Shown: positions 35,313 to 48,877, numbered from the stretch's first letter. The stretch: DNA of 64,000 bases from Breviolum minutum Mf 1.05b.01 (GCA_000507305.1 DF240091.1:62001-126000); one strand, 5' to 3'. The notes: generated from the letters alone by a model not told the origin. Program-made: numbers and translations.

Positions 35313-38300
35313 CATGTTTGGTCTGAGAATCTCATCTATCTCCTCTTGATTCTATTGGTCCTAAACGTGGAGATCGTCGTCCCCACGGCCGATCAATATG
35401 CCCGCCGTCTTGGTGCTTCAGAGAGCCCCCCTTGGTTGCAATCAACAGTTGGGGAGATGGGGCCCAGGTGGGATAAACATTTTGGGCATGTCATTGATAT
35501 CATTTATAGGTGTTTAATTAATTTTATGAATGTTCCATCTTCCATGATCTTGATTTCACCATTTGTAATGCTGTGTTGTCGTTCTTTATTCTCGTTATCA
35601 TCCTTCATGTCTTGGCCTATCTTGGTCACACTATCCCTCATGTTCAACATTGTGTCGGCCTGCTGGATGCTCATTGAGGTTTCAGCGGCTTGGTCATTGC
35701 TCTTACACCTTTCTTCCAGGGAATTATCGGTGTTCCCATCAATTACGCCATGTTGAGGCCGTTGTCAAGTTTGTTGGGAGCAAAAAGCCGAAGATGGCCA
35801 TGTCACAGCAAACATGCTAAAGTGCAAACAGCTGTTTGGCAGCATAGTGCTGTGTGATAGGCAAATGGGCAAGGAATGATATATTTGTTCAAACCAACTG
35901 AGAAACATGTGTTGGTTATTGTTGAGCATTAGCCAGTTGTGAATGAAGATGGGAAGAGCTGTTGATTTTGCAGTGGACATATACAAAACTAAAGTTGGCC
36001 TCTTTACAGTGAACTTGGTCATATCTATAGTAAGCCTGTGGTCAATCGTGTATGGTTTGTTCAGATTCAGCGTGTTATAGGGATGGAATTTGACAGGGAA
36101 GCTGAGCTAGCATATCATCGATGTGCCTACTCATCTTGAGAAAAACATTGGGTTATTTACAGGTCCCGAAAAGGTAAGGAACACCTCCAGCCATTTGGAA
36201 TTGTTAGCATCAACCAGTAACACAAACTCTCATGGGAAAAAAACAAATCTTCCACGCCTGACAGTCGCAATGTCTCCATGAAGAGCATTATCATCATCAT
36301 GGTGGTGGCTTGGAATTTAATGTCGACAAACCTGGAAGTTGGTTAATCGACAGTGCCAACGAGCTTAAATAGCTCCTTTTTCTAGCACACATGATGAAGT
36401 TTTAGGGTTGGGATTACGCTGCCGATGGCCGACTAGAGATACTTTCATGTATTGATATATATTGTGTACATGTGTTATACTTCGTTTTATGCTATCGTAG
36501 GATAGTGTGCGTAGGGAGTACTGTGGGTTTTTCTCCCTCAGTGTCATCAATTGCAAGAGTGTCCAGTATCCAGGATCCAGGTTTGAATTCTTGAGTTGAG
36601 GTAGGCGGAAAACCTTTTAGGAGCTTCGGCCATGCTTGGTTACAAGCAAAGTCGAAATAAAGATGCGATGGATGTCCGTGTTTGATGAGAATGTCACTCA
36701 CGGTGACCCCAAAGATGTTTCAGTTTGTTGGTGCTTCAGTCGTATTATTCGTGTCCGCGATGCGAAGCATGAACTTGCTGATGTTGCTGATGTTCATATA
36801 GTGTTTGACCCTTGTCAAGTACACCTCAAAAATCCTCAAAACATGCAACATGAAACATCATCTTCAATACCAGCAATTCATGTCTCATTTGATGCCATTT
36901 CACCCATTCTTTGTTTTCCGACATTTCTTCCTCACAACTCTAGCCTTCCCACCGTGGACCCTTCCCACCGCCACCGGCCAGGCTGGCTCAGTGGTGGGCA
37001 ATGTGCTATACGCTTTGGCAGGACTGATGCATTCGAAGATCATCATTTTGGCTTCGCGGACGATCATTGGCACCTTGGAGGTTATGAGGGACCGACCCGT
37101 CGTGCTGGATGAGAGTGGCGATTCCACCTGGAAGATGGATGGATTATAGGGATATACTCATAGTAAACGTAGCTGGAAAAATGCCACCCAATTTTTGGGG
37201 ATGGGAGTTTCATGGATGTATCAGAAAACATGTGAATTTTTGCCTGGCGATCTGCAACTTTACCAGAGAGTTTATCCCGGTATCCCCCTACAAAAGCAGG
37301 GAATGGTGTAGGATGGCATAGGGGGAATCATAGGAGGTTGAGGTTAAACGGTGAACCTTTTCAAATTGACCCTTCGATGCACCTGATAGAAAAGGGATGC
37401 TTGTTGTTCACAATTTCTCTCTTAAATCATGGACGTCATGTGCCAGTGGAAAACTGCTTTTCTCCAGGACCCTTAGCAGCCATTTTCAATCTATGTCAAT
37501 GTTGAACATGGGAGGAAACTCCTGTCTTCCACATCTGTCGATGTGCCAGTATAAAGTGTCTCCTGAGATTGCCTGCAAGGTGTTACATGGAAAAAAATGC
37601 ATGAGTTCTTGCACCTGTTGAGATATATGAAATGAAATATATTCCATCCACTACGACATGACCTAACCAGCATGGCATCAACGAACAGACCCCCACGGCT
37701 TCATCGAATTGTCAGGTATTTGCCAATGTCAACTCGCTGGTCCCATCTATATTGCAAGAGCCGTGGGTGTGAAGAAACGTACCAAGGCAGATGGAGTTAC
37801 CAAAAGAGTTTGAGGTGTCGCTGCATTTTTAAGTCGTCACTTTGATTTTTCTGTTGGAGATGTGAGATGTGAGATGTCCTCATTAGGCTTTTAAGTTCGA
37901 TTTTTCTGGATTCGCGGATTGCGAAATGAAAATTGGGAATATATTATACTTCTTTCCCACAGGAAGCCCTCAACTAACGGTAAAGTTTAAACTAAAATCA
38001 AAAATTGGCACAGCTTTTTCGAAATTCAGAACTGAACCTAACCTGTTGGTTTTCCTTTTCTCATAGTTTTTATCTGCAAAATGTTGGATTCAGTCATGGA
38101 AATTCCTAGGTCCTCTCCATTCCCAAATATCAAGTTGGATCAAGTTGGTCGCTTTGCCTATTCCATGGTATTCCCTGATTGCAGGTGATGTTTCTCTATT
38201 CCACCATGGCAGCAGTGGCATTTTTTGGTGCTCCTTTGATTGCTGCCTTGCTCGAAATATTTGTGAAGGACTTAAGGATCGAAGATTTAGTCTCTTGGCT

Positions 38301-39940
38301 GGAAAAGACACGACAGGTAAGATTGGATTGCAGATATAACATGCTTTTATATAAATAATATTTTGGGAAAGGTTCTGAATTCTCCAGGAAGGAATGAAGA
38401 CCAGTGGAGTATAAGATATGTCATTATGCTTCACGTGTGTTTCTACTCAACAGGTGGTAGGTCGTACTTGTGTTGCCAGGTTTCTGTAGGAGAGGGTTGT
38501 AAGTTTGTATCCGCACGTAGTCACCTTGTGAAACCGAAACAGATGAACCTCTACAGGATCTTTTGACTGTTTGGAAAAATGATACACACGTGATACGGTC
38601 GTGATACATCCAACATATTATTTATTTATCTCCTTACATGTGTATACACACACAGTATTTGCGTACAATTACGGATGCATCATTACATTGATTGCATACA
38701 GTTTTGGATTCATATGTATAGATTTACTAAGTAGAGAAAGAGATACGAATATGAACATGCGCGCTTTCAAACGCACTTGCATGATTTGTCAGAGAAAGTC
38801 CCAGTTTGGCGAATTCTTCTGTATCCGTACCCGCTACTTTTGTCCATTCACTTCTAAGGTGCTGGATTCGGATACGATACCTGGTTGGTTCATGGCAGTG
38901 CTGTACTTCATCTATATGTTGATGATTGTGTTTTTCTTTGAAGATGCTGGGTCTCCAACAAAAATTGAGACAAACTGATCAACAGTCTTTGCCTCCTTTC
39001 AGTTGTTAATGCTGTGCTGTCGAAGGGAATTCTCGTGAAAAAACAGCTTTCTTTCGTTTTTTGGAGCTCGGGCCTCACCCTAAGGATGCTCAAGATGTAG
39101 AGAGTACTGCGTCCCCAGCAGGAGAGACAGATGCCAATGAAGCACAAGAGCCTTAACTGCCTTGTGGTTCTCTAAAATTCAAGTCGGGCCGATTGGTGAA
39201 TACGGGGAGGTTAGGCATCGTGAAGGCCTTACTATTTAACCCTTCCTTCCAGATGGTTAACCGGGACAGCGTCGCATCTCACTTGGGTTTGTTGGACGTA
39301 GATTCCCGTGATGGTGCACCCCGGAATTCGAGAAAGGAACCAAAACTTCAAACTGAACCCCCAAATCCAGAGGTTGAGTATTTGGAAAACTTTCAGATTC
39401 CAGAAATTTACTCTCCCTGAAACTAACATATATCGCACCTGTTGGAAGACGATACTTTCCTTTTGGGACCCTGCCTATTTTCAGGTGCGAACTGTTAGTT
39501 TCAGGGAGGGCAACTCTCTCAAGGAAAAATCCTATTCATTGCATTCTCACAGTACTCCCCTCATCCCTCTGTTGCTTCAACCCCTTGGAACGGAAGGATC
39601 GCAACTAATAATCTCAGGATTCCTTGTGCCGCCCTGGTTTTTTGATTTGTCTCCTGGCATCCTTCATCAGTACCTTGGAATTTGATTTTTGGTGCTTTTC
39701 TATCACCACATGTTTTACCGAAAGAGTTCGAGTAGGAAATGGTTTGAGCTTGGCACATGCAAATCCATACATTTAGATGTGCCTGCAATTTGTTCCGCGA
39801 ACAAACTGCTGTCCTTGAAGTTGAGTTGAAATATTTTGGAATAGGAGTTACTCAAGTGAACGGCAAACCTGCTGGACTCTATTGAACTATTGCTGTTGCT
39901 GTTGTTGTGGTTGTTGTTGTGGTTGTTGTTGTTGTTGTGG

Positions 39941-40006
<66 letters not shown>

Positions 40007-43000
40007 TTGCTGCTGCTGTTGTTGCCGCCGCACTCGTACTACAAATACCATTGGCCCATTTACAAAAAAATCCTTGGATATCCCAGACTATATTATTAAA
40101 CAAGTATCTTGATCTTCCATTGTTTCAACTTATTACACTTCCAAAAACAAACAATCCGCAACAGAAATGAGATGATCATTCCGTTTTGTGCATGGTAACT
40201 CCTTTTTATCATAAATCATTATTTAATGGGAAATTCCTTGTGTCAATATTCAGGGAGATGAGAGATTTGCGATGGAAGCCTCTTTTATGACGTGCTGCTT
40301 TTTGCCATAAGTTTTAGGTCCAATGACCACGACGATGTGCATTGTTTTCTTCGTGAAGATAGCCGAACAGGTGCACTGTTTTGAGGGGCTCGTGGGTAGC
40401 CACGGCCAGCCAATCAATTATATACATGGTTGAATTTCATGCCAGAGTTCTGGAACAACCACCCCCATCATAGCAATTGACAAAAGAGGCAAGCATTTTG
40501 TGGAGAAGTTTGAAGCTAAGGAGTTTGGAATTTGGAATCATCTCTCTATAGAATATGTTCATGTATTCATTTGTTTGTCGATGTATCTATCCTATCCTAT
40601 CCTATCCTATCCTATCCTATCCTATCCTATCCTATCCTATCCTATCCTATCCTATCTATCTATCTATCTATCTTGATTTACATGTGCACATGTCCTGTAA
40701 TGCAGATAAAGGGATTGTTACGTGTTGCATCATGCAGCTTGCAGGTGTGGGACCTGAGTGTCAGTGCTACTGGGCTGTGGCTTGCTGGTGCCATGCTAGT
40801 CTCTTGACCGCGTTTGTTGGATGGCATGCAGGCCCTTAAGGCGTTCGTTGTGTCCCTTAAAAGCAATATAGGTGGAAGATTTACGTGATGTCTTTGGGGT
40901 GTAACCTGAAACTTACTATATAAACTATGCTGAAAAGGAAACTGCTGTTGATGGAAATAATCTTGGACCAGTTGAGGTTGGTAGTTAATCCCCATTAGAA
41001 AACATGTTTTTGTTTTTAAATATGCCGGGTGGTGCAGGATTTCTTTCATCAGCAGTAGCACACCCAGGAAGAAGCTCTGATGAAGGTTGATTCATCACAC
41101 CCTTCCTTTTTGGCTCTTTTGATGAAGGATAATTTGCAGGTCCCTAAGGAGTGGTTCTCTCACTACAAAGAGGTGCTGTGAATTCGTATTGGTTGTTGGA
41201 GTGGAAACATCTACAATACCGTTTCGTTATGAGTCAAGCTTTGGTCATCCTAATTTCCACTCCCCACTCCATGGGATACATTATTATCAGCGAGTTGGTC
41301 CCAGAGTGTCCCAGTGAGATCCCCATTTTTTTGCAAGAACACATGTACTTCAGCAGCTACCAAGTATCCTGGTCAGGTGCTGTTGGAATATATATTATAT
41401 ATTATACATGTATGTTCATATACAGTAAAGAATTATAATATCTACATATGAACATATGAATGGAAGATGTGGATAAGGCATCCCTGTCTTTCCAAGGCTT
41501 TGCAGAGGTTCCTTGTGGAACTTTTGTTGTGTTTCAGATTGATGAATTATCATGGTTTGGTACAGAACTGATCAGAGGAAGCTTCATGCAGTACAGTCAC
41601 CCAGAGCAAAATGTCACAGCGAGAACCCCTGCTCGTGGACGATTGATTTCTTTGAAACCCCTTATGAGGCCTGTGTTGCCTCTTGGAAGGACTCTTTAAA
41701 AACAAAATATGATTTACAATCTTCAAACAAATTTCTTGAAAGCGTTTGCAATCGCATTATTTTAAGCGTAAGCTTTCACAAAACGCTCCTTTCCAAAAAA
41801 AAAATGTTGATGGAAGAAATCCTGCACCAGTGAATACGAATTCCAGGTGGTGTAACGTAGGATTTCTTCCCCCGCCATGGCAGTTACCACCCACCATTTC
41901 CCAGGTGGTCGCGGCTATGAGTTTCCTCAGTAGTTTCGTCACACCTTACATCGAAGATAGGAAAGGTCTATTGCTGAGTTGTTTGCTGGCTTGTACCTCG
42001 GTCTAAGATGCCATACCTTAAAGAAGGTTGTGGCAACTCAAATCATTTTTTATGAAAAACCCCTGGGGGAAATGATGCAATTTGACGAATATTTTTTGTG
42101 AATAGTTTTTTATGTGGATATATGAACATATGTAGTGTTTGTCATTGAATCAGGCTTTTGAAAACTAGTTGCGGGAGTTTGGAAGGTTTTAGAGTTTGGT
42201 TTAGGAACATCTATGTTTTTTTAAGGTGTGGCCAGAAGGGACATATTTCGATCTATATAAGATTGACAACGTGTCAGTCTCAAAAACACCATGTTTTTTT
42301 TCGTTTAAGAAACTGCCAGTTGGGTGCCGAGGTATTAGTGCTACACTGACTTATCACATTGGCCATGATTGGAGCACCGCTTCCATCACTGTCTTCGTAT
42401 TGGGTTTCTTATTGATGCAATCCTGTTCAGGCCGAACCTGCATCGGATGCTAGGGGGATATTGCATATACTATATATGGCAAGGTTTATAGGGGGGTTAC
42501 CATGGGTTACCCACTTCTGGAAGGGTTAAAGGGAGGGGTTTGTTGGTAATCATACGTTTTTTTCTTTAGTAATTGTTTTTGTGGATGTGAAGGGTGTCAT
42601 GTTCTTGAAGTTGGCACATAGATGAACCCATATAGCTATGGATTCATGGCATGCATGTGTATTGTCAACAGGGCCTCTTATCAAAGATATCCCTTTGGTC
42701 ATGCTTCACTAAAAGTAATCTGTGGTTAAAAACCCCCTCCGCGAAAATCAAACCATATATCATATATAAATATATTATTATTTATTTTCCTATGGAAATC
42801 TGGAGATGTAGCGGAAGGTTCGCACGATGGGTGGACACGTGGCTCCAGGTGTGGTAAAGAACTATGGCTACGCCTTGGCTCCAAAGATTGTAGCTCCTCA
42901 CCTCAAGGACTTCAACGATTTTTTCGTCAAGTTTTGTAGTACGGAAAATGCTTTCAGCCTTAAAAATCAAAGTCAGGGTCATTCCCCCAAAAGGTGGTTA

Positions 43001-45607
43001 AATTTTGAAACAAATTGTGGCTTAAATCGGGAAATTTGATTTCGATTTTATAAGTCATGAGATACGACATGTTTGTAGATCATAGTGGTCAACAGCATTC
43101 TGTCACGTATACATGGGTCACAACTACCATGTTTTAAGGTGTCAAACTTCGATATGTCTTTTTCAGTCTATCCAACAAAAAACAACGGCATCATCCGACC
43201 TGTTTACCAGGACGCTGCTGGTACAGTGAACATGATAGTGCTGCAGCTGGGTCGTGGAACAGGTGCCCAACTGGGTGCCATCATGAACACCACATCCTTT
43301 GCCACTTCACAGGTGGGGACAATCTCGGATTTCCCGGAGAATCTGAGAAAAGGTTGGAGATCTCCTTTTGAAAATAGATGGTTTTAGGATGGGTTTTTTC
43401 CTTGGGAAAAATATAGATGCAACTGAGTTGGGTTTTTTTCATGTATAAGAAGGCTTTTTTTACGTTGCAGATTTGTAATGTATCGCACGTATATTTGTAG
43501 ATAACTATAGAAACCCTTTTTTGGGTTCCAAAAATGTAGGGAATTAAATTGAACGCCTATAGGTAATATGATGACAATGGTACTTCCACAACCGTCACAG
43601 CTTCGACATTGGAGATGAGATGGTGTGCCTTACCGAGGTCGGTTCCTACTTCATCCTGGCTATTTTGATATCCGTCTTCAGCGCGCAGCTGAAACAACAT
43701 GCCAAAGCTCTGTGAGTGAAATTTGCCCTCTAGAAACCTCAGGCGATATTTTTCCAGCTACTTTGGTTGGTTTCTAAGTTGAGGTTTCTAGGCCGGGAGA
43801 GGTTTTATAGAATTCAGCCGCAAGCCATTTGATGTGACATTTGTCAATTTGTCCGTAGCTCCATTAGCAGCAAAACCAATGTAAAGATTGCTGCAGATTT
43901 GCTGTGGTTTGTACAGCTCCTTCCCATTACGGCATAATGCCAATAGTGCAGCCTAAGCGTTGGGGAGTGAGAGACAGCTATGTTATCGAAGTGTTGCAAG
44001 TACAAAAAATGGCTCAGGTTGGCCCAGATGTTGCTACAACAACCAACTTGGCTTGTGCCGGAATGTTTGGAAATGCTTGGTAGAAAATTGCCTTTTTGTA
44101 GTTTGGGATAGTCGTAATATCTTTTATTCGAGGTATGTTCGGGAAAGGGTTGGTCAGTATGTGAAACGGTCGAATTTTTGTTCAGTCTTTTTTGATGCAA
44201 AAAAGTATAGCTGAGTATAACGGATGCTTAGAATATTGGTACATGTTGGGGGCCCCGAAGCCAAACAAAATGCACAAAGAATATCAATTGTTCTAGAATT
44301 CTAGATTGCTTTTGTTTGCTTTTGTCATTGTCGAGAAGTATTGAATCACATGGAATCTGAGTTTAAAACGGGCATTACTATATTACTATATATTCCACAA
44401 TGATTATACTGTTTTATAATATGCAAATAGGATTTAGTCTATAGCAAGTTATGGTACACACAATTTGGAAATCTATCGCTGGAAGGAGGTCTACTTTGGG
44501 TGTGACATCATCCTCCTGTTTACCAAATTGTTTCTAGCAGCAATTCAATCCTGGCTTTTGGATGCCTACCGGCACTACTTCCAGATGTGTTCCCACCAGC
44601 CTTGCTGGCAGGATGTTTGTTGTTGTTCAATTTTTCGCACGTGACCCGATCCTGCCAACAACACTTCAACATAAGAAGACCTGTTAAAACTGACTCAATC
44701 TAAAACATATAGGATGCTACTTTGGACTCATCCATTTCACCATGACTTTCGCAGGATTTTTGTTTGAGGTATTCCCATGAAGGTGTATCAAACCATTCAA
44801 ACCTATAGGGTGTATACATGAAGCGTGCTGGTTTCCCATGGTGTTGGGAATCCTTTGGGAAATCCTGTGGGAAGGTTGGAAAACTGGTCCTTGAACCATT
44901 CGGAGTGTGGTATGCTTATGGCAACTGTTACTTTAGCAGGCGATGTTGGGAGCTGGGAGCTGGGGAGTTTGCTTATATAAGGAATCCCTAGGGTCTGAAT
45001 TAAGAGCTACTAAGAAATCCCAAGGCCAATCACCTGGAATGTGAACAAAAATCCCTGCAACTACTGGGATAGATTATTTTTTGCAACCTCAACTGGTGAA
45101 TCCCGGATTTCTGGTTGCCATCAACAGTAAGACTAGCTTATTCATTTTTTTGGGGGGGATGCTTGGCAATGTTGACAACGAACCCTACAGGTTCAGGGGT
45201 CCACATTTCCCTGCCGTGGGTTGGTACCGACCTTGCGTAGGGGTGAGCTTTACTGGCCATGTGAAATGATATTCATCCCTGTTTCGCTCCGTGACTACAC
45301 GGACGGGTACTAGGTTACTAGAGAGTGGTGTGGAAAAATCCATGTCCACTGGTGTCCAATGAAGATTTCAGATGAAACCATCCCCTAGCTGCAAGGGTTT
45401 TGAAGCCCATCAAGTTCGATTGCAACTCATTGGAGGATGGAAACGAGGAAGGACGAAATAAATGCAGAGCTGGGATTAGCTGCTACATACTGGGCAGCAT
45501 TTGTTCGGTTTTTACCTATCTTGCCAGGTATGCGTGGGCTCAACAAGGAGAGATCTGGGGGGGACAAATTGTTCCTGGTTGAAACGTGTTTCGGTCGCCC
45601 ACATTGA
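35313..45607 (+). CDS. MFS transporter, SPX-MFS/MFSD8-like (multi-exon)
   Basis: Exons: 35313-35467, 35686-35821, 36982-37080, 38185-38316, 38859 to about 38946, about 39030-39153 (acidic loop), 40745 to about 40798, 41905-41992, 42849-42935, 43167-43312, 43620-43711, 44449-44614, 45191-45242, and a final exon to the stop at 45605-45607. Phases agree across 35467-35686, 35821-36982, 41992-42849, 42935-43167, 43312-43620 and 43711-44449. TM1 has VVPTADQYARRLGAS, the signature of plant SPX-MFS vacuolar transporters. TM2 has GLVIALTPFFQGIIGVPI. TM3 has GNVLYALAG and is followed by ILASRTIIG. TM6 is DTIPGWFMAVLYFIYMLMIV. The loop ELGPHPKDAQDVESTAS precedes TM7 (WDLSVSATGLWLAGAML). The next exon ends TPYIEDRKGLLLS. 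The C-terminal exons carry two more hydrophobic segments (YFILAILISVF, IILLFTKLFLAA). Likely a membrane solute carrier; the substrate (phosphate in plant relatives) is not shown. Some exons are probably missing from the model. Confidence 0.7.
39409..39510. repeat. Palindromic MITE family A, copy 9
   Basis: TACTCTCCCTGAAACTAACA at the left; GTTAGTTTCAGGGAGGG at the right; GGGACCCTGCCTATTTTCAGG inside. 102 bp. It lies within an MFS intron. Confidence 0.85.
39889..40029. repeat. (GTT)n microsatellite with GGTTGTTGT variants
   Basis: About 140 bp of GTT/TTG repeat flanked by GCT-GTT units. Homopolymer frames (Leu, Val, Cys; Thr on the minus strand) are by-products. It lies inside an MFS intron. 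Confidence 0.9.
40586..40673. repeat. (CTATC)n pentamer array followed by (CTAT)n
   Basis: About 14 perfect 5-bp units (to about 40655) change without interruption into 4-bp CTAT units. The pentamer can arise from the tetramer by a one-base expansion. Confidence 0.9.
40941..41056. repeat. Palindromic MITE family B, full copy
   Basis: ACTGCTGTTGATGGAAATAA mirrors TTTCATCAGCAGT. CTTGGACCAG mirrors GGTGGTGCAGG. 116 bp, between the exons at 40798 and 41905. Confidence 0.75.
41805..41870. repeat. MITE family B copy near a 3' splice site
   Basis: TGTTGATGGAAGAAATCCTG, CACCAG and then CAGGTGGTGTAACGTAGGATTTCTTCC; the right tip is lost. The next predicted exon begins at 41905. Confidence 0.65.
45061..45129. 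repeat. MITE family B, right-end copy
   Basis: AACTGGTGAATCCCGGATTTCTGGTTGCCATCAACAGTA keeps the family B right tip. It lies about 60 bp before the exon at 45191. Confidence 0.5.
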
Positions 45608-45779
45608 AGACTGGTAACTTAGACTACTGTGACAGATTTCACTAATGTGAAAATCTGTTGCGATGTGGAACCTGCTGAGATAATTTGTTGTTATCGATTT
45701 TGTGAGTCACCTTATTTGAGGGTTTGCCCTCTATTAATCTAATGAAAGTAATCGCAGAAAAGCAACTTGTCAAATAGAA

Positions 45780-45999
45780 GAATCATGCACAGTGATATAA
45801 AATCATCCATGTTGGAACAAATCATGATAGTGTGTCAAGATAGTGGCCAAAGTATACTATCTATTTGGAGCTTGGCCTCTCTACTAAGGAACTGTTACTC
45901 TTTTTTGGGGAGGAAATTGAAGTTGCAGATGCTGAACCCCGTAGTGTTCAAGCACAAATTTCCACCAGGAGAAGATACAAAAAGCATTGGAATTCATGA
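45780..45999 (+). CDS. Exon with stop codon, unrecognised
   Basis: The frame ends at a TGA at 45997-45999. It reads KELLLFFGEEIEVADAEPRS and then VQAQISTRRRYKKHWNS, giving an acidic stretch followed by a basic tail. The start is unresolved; the best-supported part is 45888-45999. It may be the last exon of a small gene, or belong with the exons at 47.3-48.1 kb. Confidence 0.35.
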
Positions 46000-47289
46000 G
46001 CAGTGGGAGCTCGGCAACATCATGGATAGATCTTCTGTTTTCTTGGCTGCAGTAAGTTATTGAAATGACAAGTTGTTGGGGTCTGGAAGGGGTGGCAGGT
46101 ATGTTGAATGAGATGGATTCATGCGTCAAATTTTGTGGAATGTTGTTATTTTTAAATACGTGTCGTCAAAATGTCAGGAAAGGTGTGGGACCCCCAAGTC
46201 AATTTGAATTGATGAGGTTTTCAACCAGCCATTTTTGGGGGTGTGTCTCTCCATGTACTGCCCTTGTAGAGCGAGGTGACCCCTTCCTTGTTTCATGTAG
46301 TTCAACTGTGGACATTGACATAAGACATTTTAGACATATGATGCACACAACAAAAACACTAGCATTTAGTCACCTATACAATACCTAACAAGAAATGATC
46401 GCCATTCCAAGATGCGTTTTCATTTCGAATGAACATGTTTCCAACTGTCAACACCACACCCTATAGGTTTGTTGGACTCATTGCACCAACACTAGGTGTT
46501 AGAATAGCCGGTAATCACTGATTGTGTATATATACAGAATATATTTACATATGGACGTGACATGATCATGCTTCGATATGTCGATATGTGTGCATGTACT
46601 CCTTCGTATTTTCAACACTATCAAACCTATCAGGAATTTGCATCCTACACAATTTTTTCGTTCTACAGATCGGTTTTTTTTGGGGGTATGGACTCCTCCA
46701 AGAACATAGGGGGATTGGGCAGGTGTGCCTTATAGGGGGAGACATCATGGTGGGTGTCAACCTAGGTTTTGGAGTCAATGGCCTGTGCTAGATATATTGG
46801 AAACTCATTTACCCTGGCAGCAACGAGTGATTCAACTGGCAACGGTACAGGGACATGAGCAGGAAACCTTGGTGAATACGAAGGGGGGGAACGGATGAGG
46901 TGCGAAAAGATGTGCTAAAGATGAAGAGCAACGTTTGAAGATGTGTGTTTTTTTTTTGGGTTTTGGTTGGGCAGAGGAATTGAAGAAAGGCATATGAAGA
47001 ACGGGTAGACTGCAATCTTTTTGGGGACTATAAGAAGTATATGCTCAATTCTTGGAAGTTGACACATACCTTATCTCTGTGTGTGTGTCATGTCTTTGGC
47101 ATTGCTGACATTGCTCTGATTTACTGTGCATCAATTTATGTTCGATCGATGCTGTATATGTATGTTTGAAGTTTAAAGACTGTTATATAGATTTTATATA
47201 ATACATTGTATGTCTTCATATTTATACATATATATGTACATGTTATATATTTATATATGTATACTTTTCAATTCAACTTTTGTCTTTGG

Positions 47290-48124
47290 GGATTTATGCC
47301 GGAGACGACCTTTGCCGCCTCCAGGAGTTGAGTTGCTTCCGCGAGCACCGGGGTATGGCTTCGGCAGTGGCAGTGCCGGGAAAGCGGAGGGAACGCAGGC
47401 GTTGCGGAGGTGCCGGTTGGGACGGTTGGGGGGTTGGGAGGAGGTGGGGTGACACTTTAAGAGAAGTCAAGGTGAGTCAATGATGATTGAGAAGGTTTTG
47501 TTAGTGTCAGTTTTGGTTGTTTTGTTTTTTTGGGTGATTTTTTGTTGGGTCATGGGATGGGGTGGATTTTCTTTGGACTAAGATAGCGATGTATGGTCTG
47601 GTGGCAGGTAAAAGGCAGTACAATTGAAAATCACTTACAGTACCAGTTATATACCACTTTTCGAGTAGCTGACCTCAGCAAACATCCCGGATGGCACCGG
47701 GTTGTTTGGGGGGCAACAAGAAGGGTTGGGTTGGCGAAGTACTTCGAACAGAAACATCCATCATTATCATCAACAACATCATCATGGCCATCAGTCCTCC
47801 ATCATCTATATCTATCCATATCTAGTAGAAGAAGCAATCAATAGACTCACACAGCGCATCGCTGCATGTAGCACAACTAGCAGTAGATTTGAAAAATTGA
47901 AGTATTACTGATTTGTAGTTGCAAATTCTGAGATGATGAAGTGATATAGCATGTGCAAGCCTGGATAAATTTACAGTATTTGATCCAGTTTTGATTGTCC
48001 CCCAGATAAAAAAACAATATGTGAACAGTATGTGCACCATTTAAGCTTATTTTTGCAGGTCTTGTGTTTGAAGAACAAAGCCAAACCAAAGACCCGGAAA
48101 AGGAGACTTCACTCTCTAGACTAA
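47290..48124 (+). CDS. Small unrecognised gene, candidate exons
   Basis: Candidate exons are 47320-47448 (GC-rich; ELLPRAPGYGFGSGSAGKAE, ending before GTGGGG), about 47640-47760 (FRVADLSKHPGWHRVVWGAT, RRVGLAKYFEQ), and 48059-48124, a terminal exon after a clean TTTTGCAG. The last reads VLCLKNKAKPKTRKRRLHSL then D and a TAA, giving a strongly basic C-terminus. An overlapping frame ending at 47911 (EEAINRLTQRIAACSTTSSR) is also plausible, so the exact chain is unknown. Confidence 0.35.
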
Positions 48125-48801
48125 ATATCAAAGGTAGCAAGAACACAGAGAAAAGAACAACAACAGAAGGGGCACCAAATATGCAGAACACAAAGCAAGG
48201 ACACCCAGGGTTTTGCATGTTTGCTTTTTATGTTTTGTTATTCTCGTGTTTTGTTTGGGTTTTGCATATTCTGTTTGTTTTGTTTGTTTTTTTGCTTGCA
48301 TCTTCTTTTGCCGTGTGTTTTTTCTCTGGCATCCTATGTTTTTTTTGTTTGCCGTTTGTTTATATTATTGGATTTCTTTCTGATTTATATCAAATATGCT
48401 GATTTCTAGACCGAGCCCGGTTCGGGTTCACAGAAAAAAGAACCCTAATTTCAGATTACATGCATTTAATGTGCTTTATATCTTAGATTTACACATGGGA
48501 TACATCGGTGCAATCCCTACCACGAACCCGCACGGCCAACACGCAACGTCACCCTCAAATTTCATTTCACTTTCTAAGGTAGTTCTTGAGAACTTCATCC
48601 TTTTCCCCTCCCAAAGATGGTTCGGAAGAATGAGTTTCCCTTTTCATAGGGTGGGGCATGCTTTAGGTATTTAGTTCTCTTGAAGGGTACTCAATGGACA
48701 ATCGGGTGTACCCCTAACAGTGTACCCATGTTCTCTACGGATTCTTGAGGAGTATAAACCCATATATACCCGCTATATAGGGCATATCTAGGGTTTTCCC
48801 A

Positions 48802-48834
48802 TTGGATGTACCCTTGGGATCGGGGTACATCCAA
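48802..48834. repeat. Perfect 12-bp hairpin
   Basis: TTGGATGTACCC and GGGTACATCCAA are exact reverse complements separated by 9 nt. It lies about 45 bp upstream of the exon at 48878. It could be a remnant MITE or a transcript hairpin. Confidence 0.6.
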
Positions 48835-48877
48835 CCAACGTTGCCGGAGATTTTCTAAGACTTGGCTGAAGACTTCC

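Noticed and set aside
39879..40112. Poly-Thr, poly-Leu and poly-Cys open frames
   Set aside because: Same reason: a GTT microsatellite inside an MFS intron.
48064..48402. 112-codon frame with a very hydrophobic C-terminal half
   Set aside because: The hydrophobic part comes from TTTG/TTTT-rich low-complexity DNA. The short exon 48059-48124 in another frame has a clean acceptor and stop.
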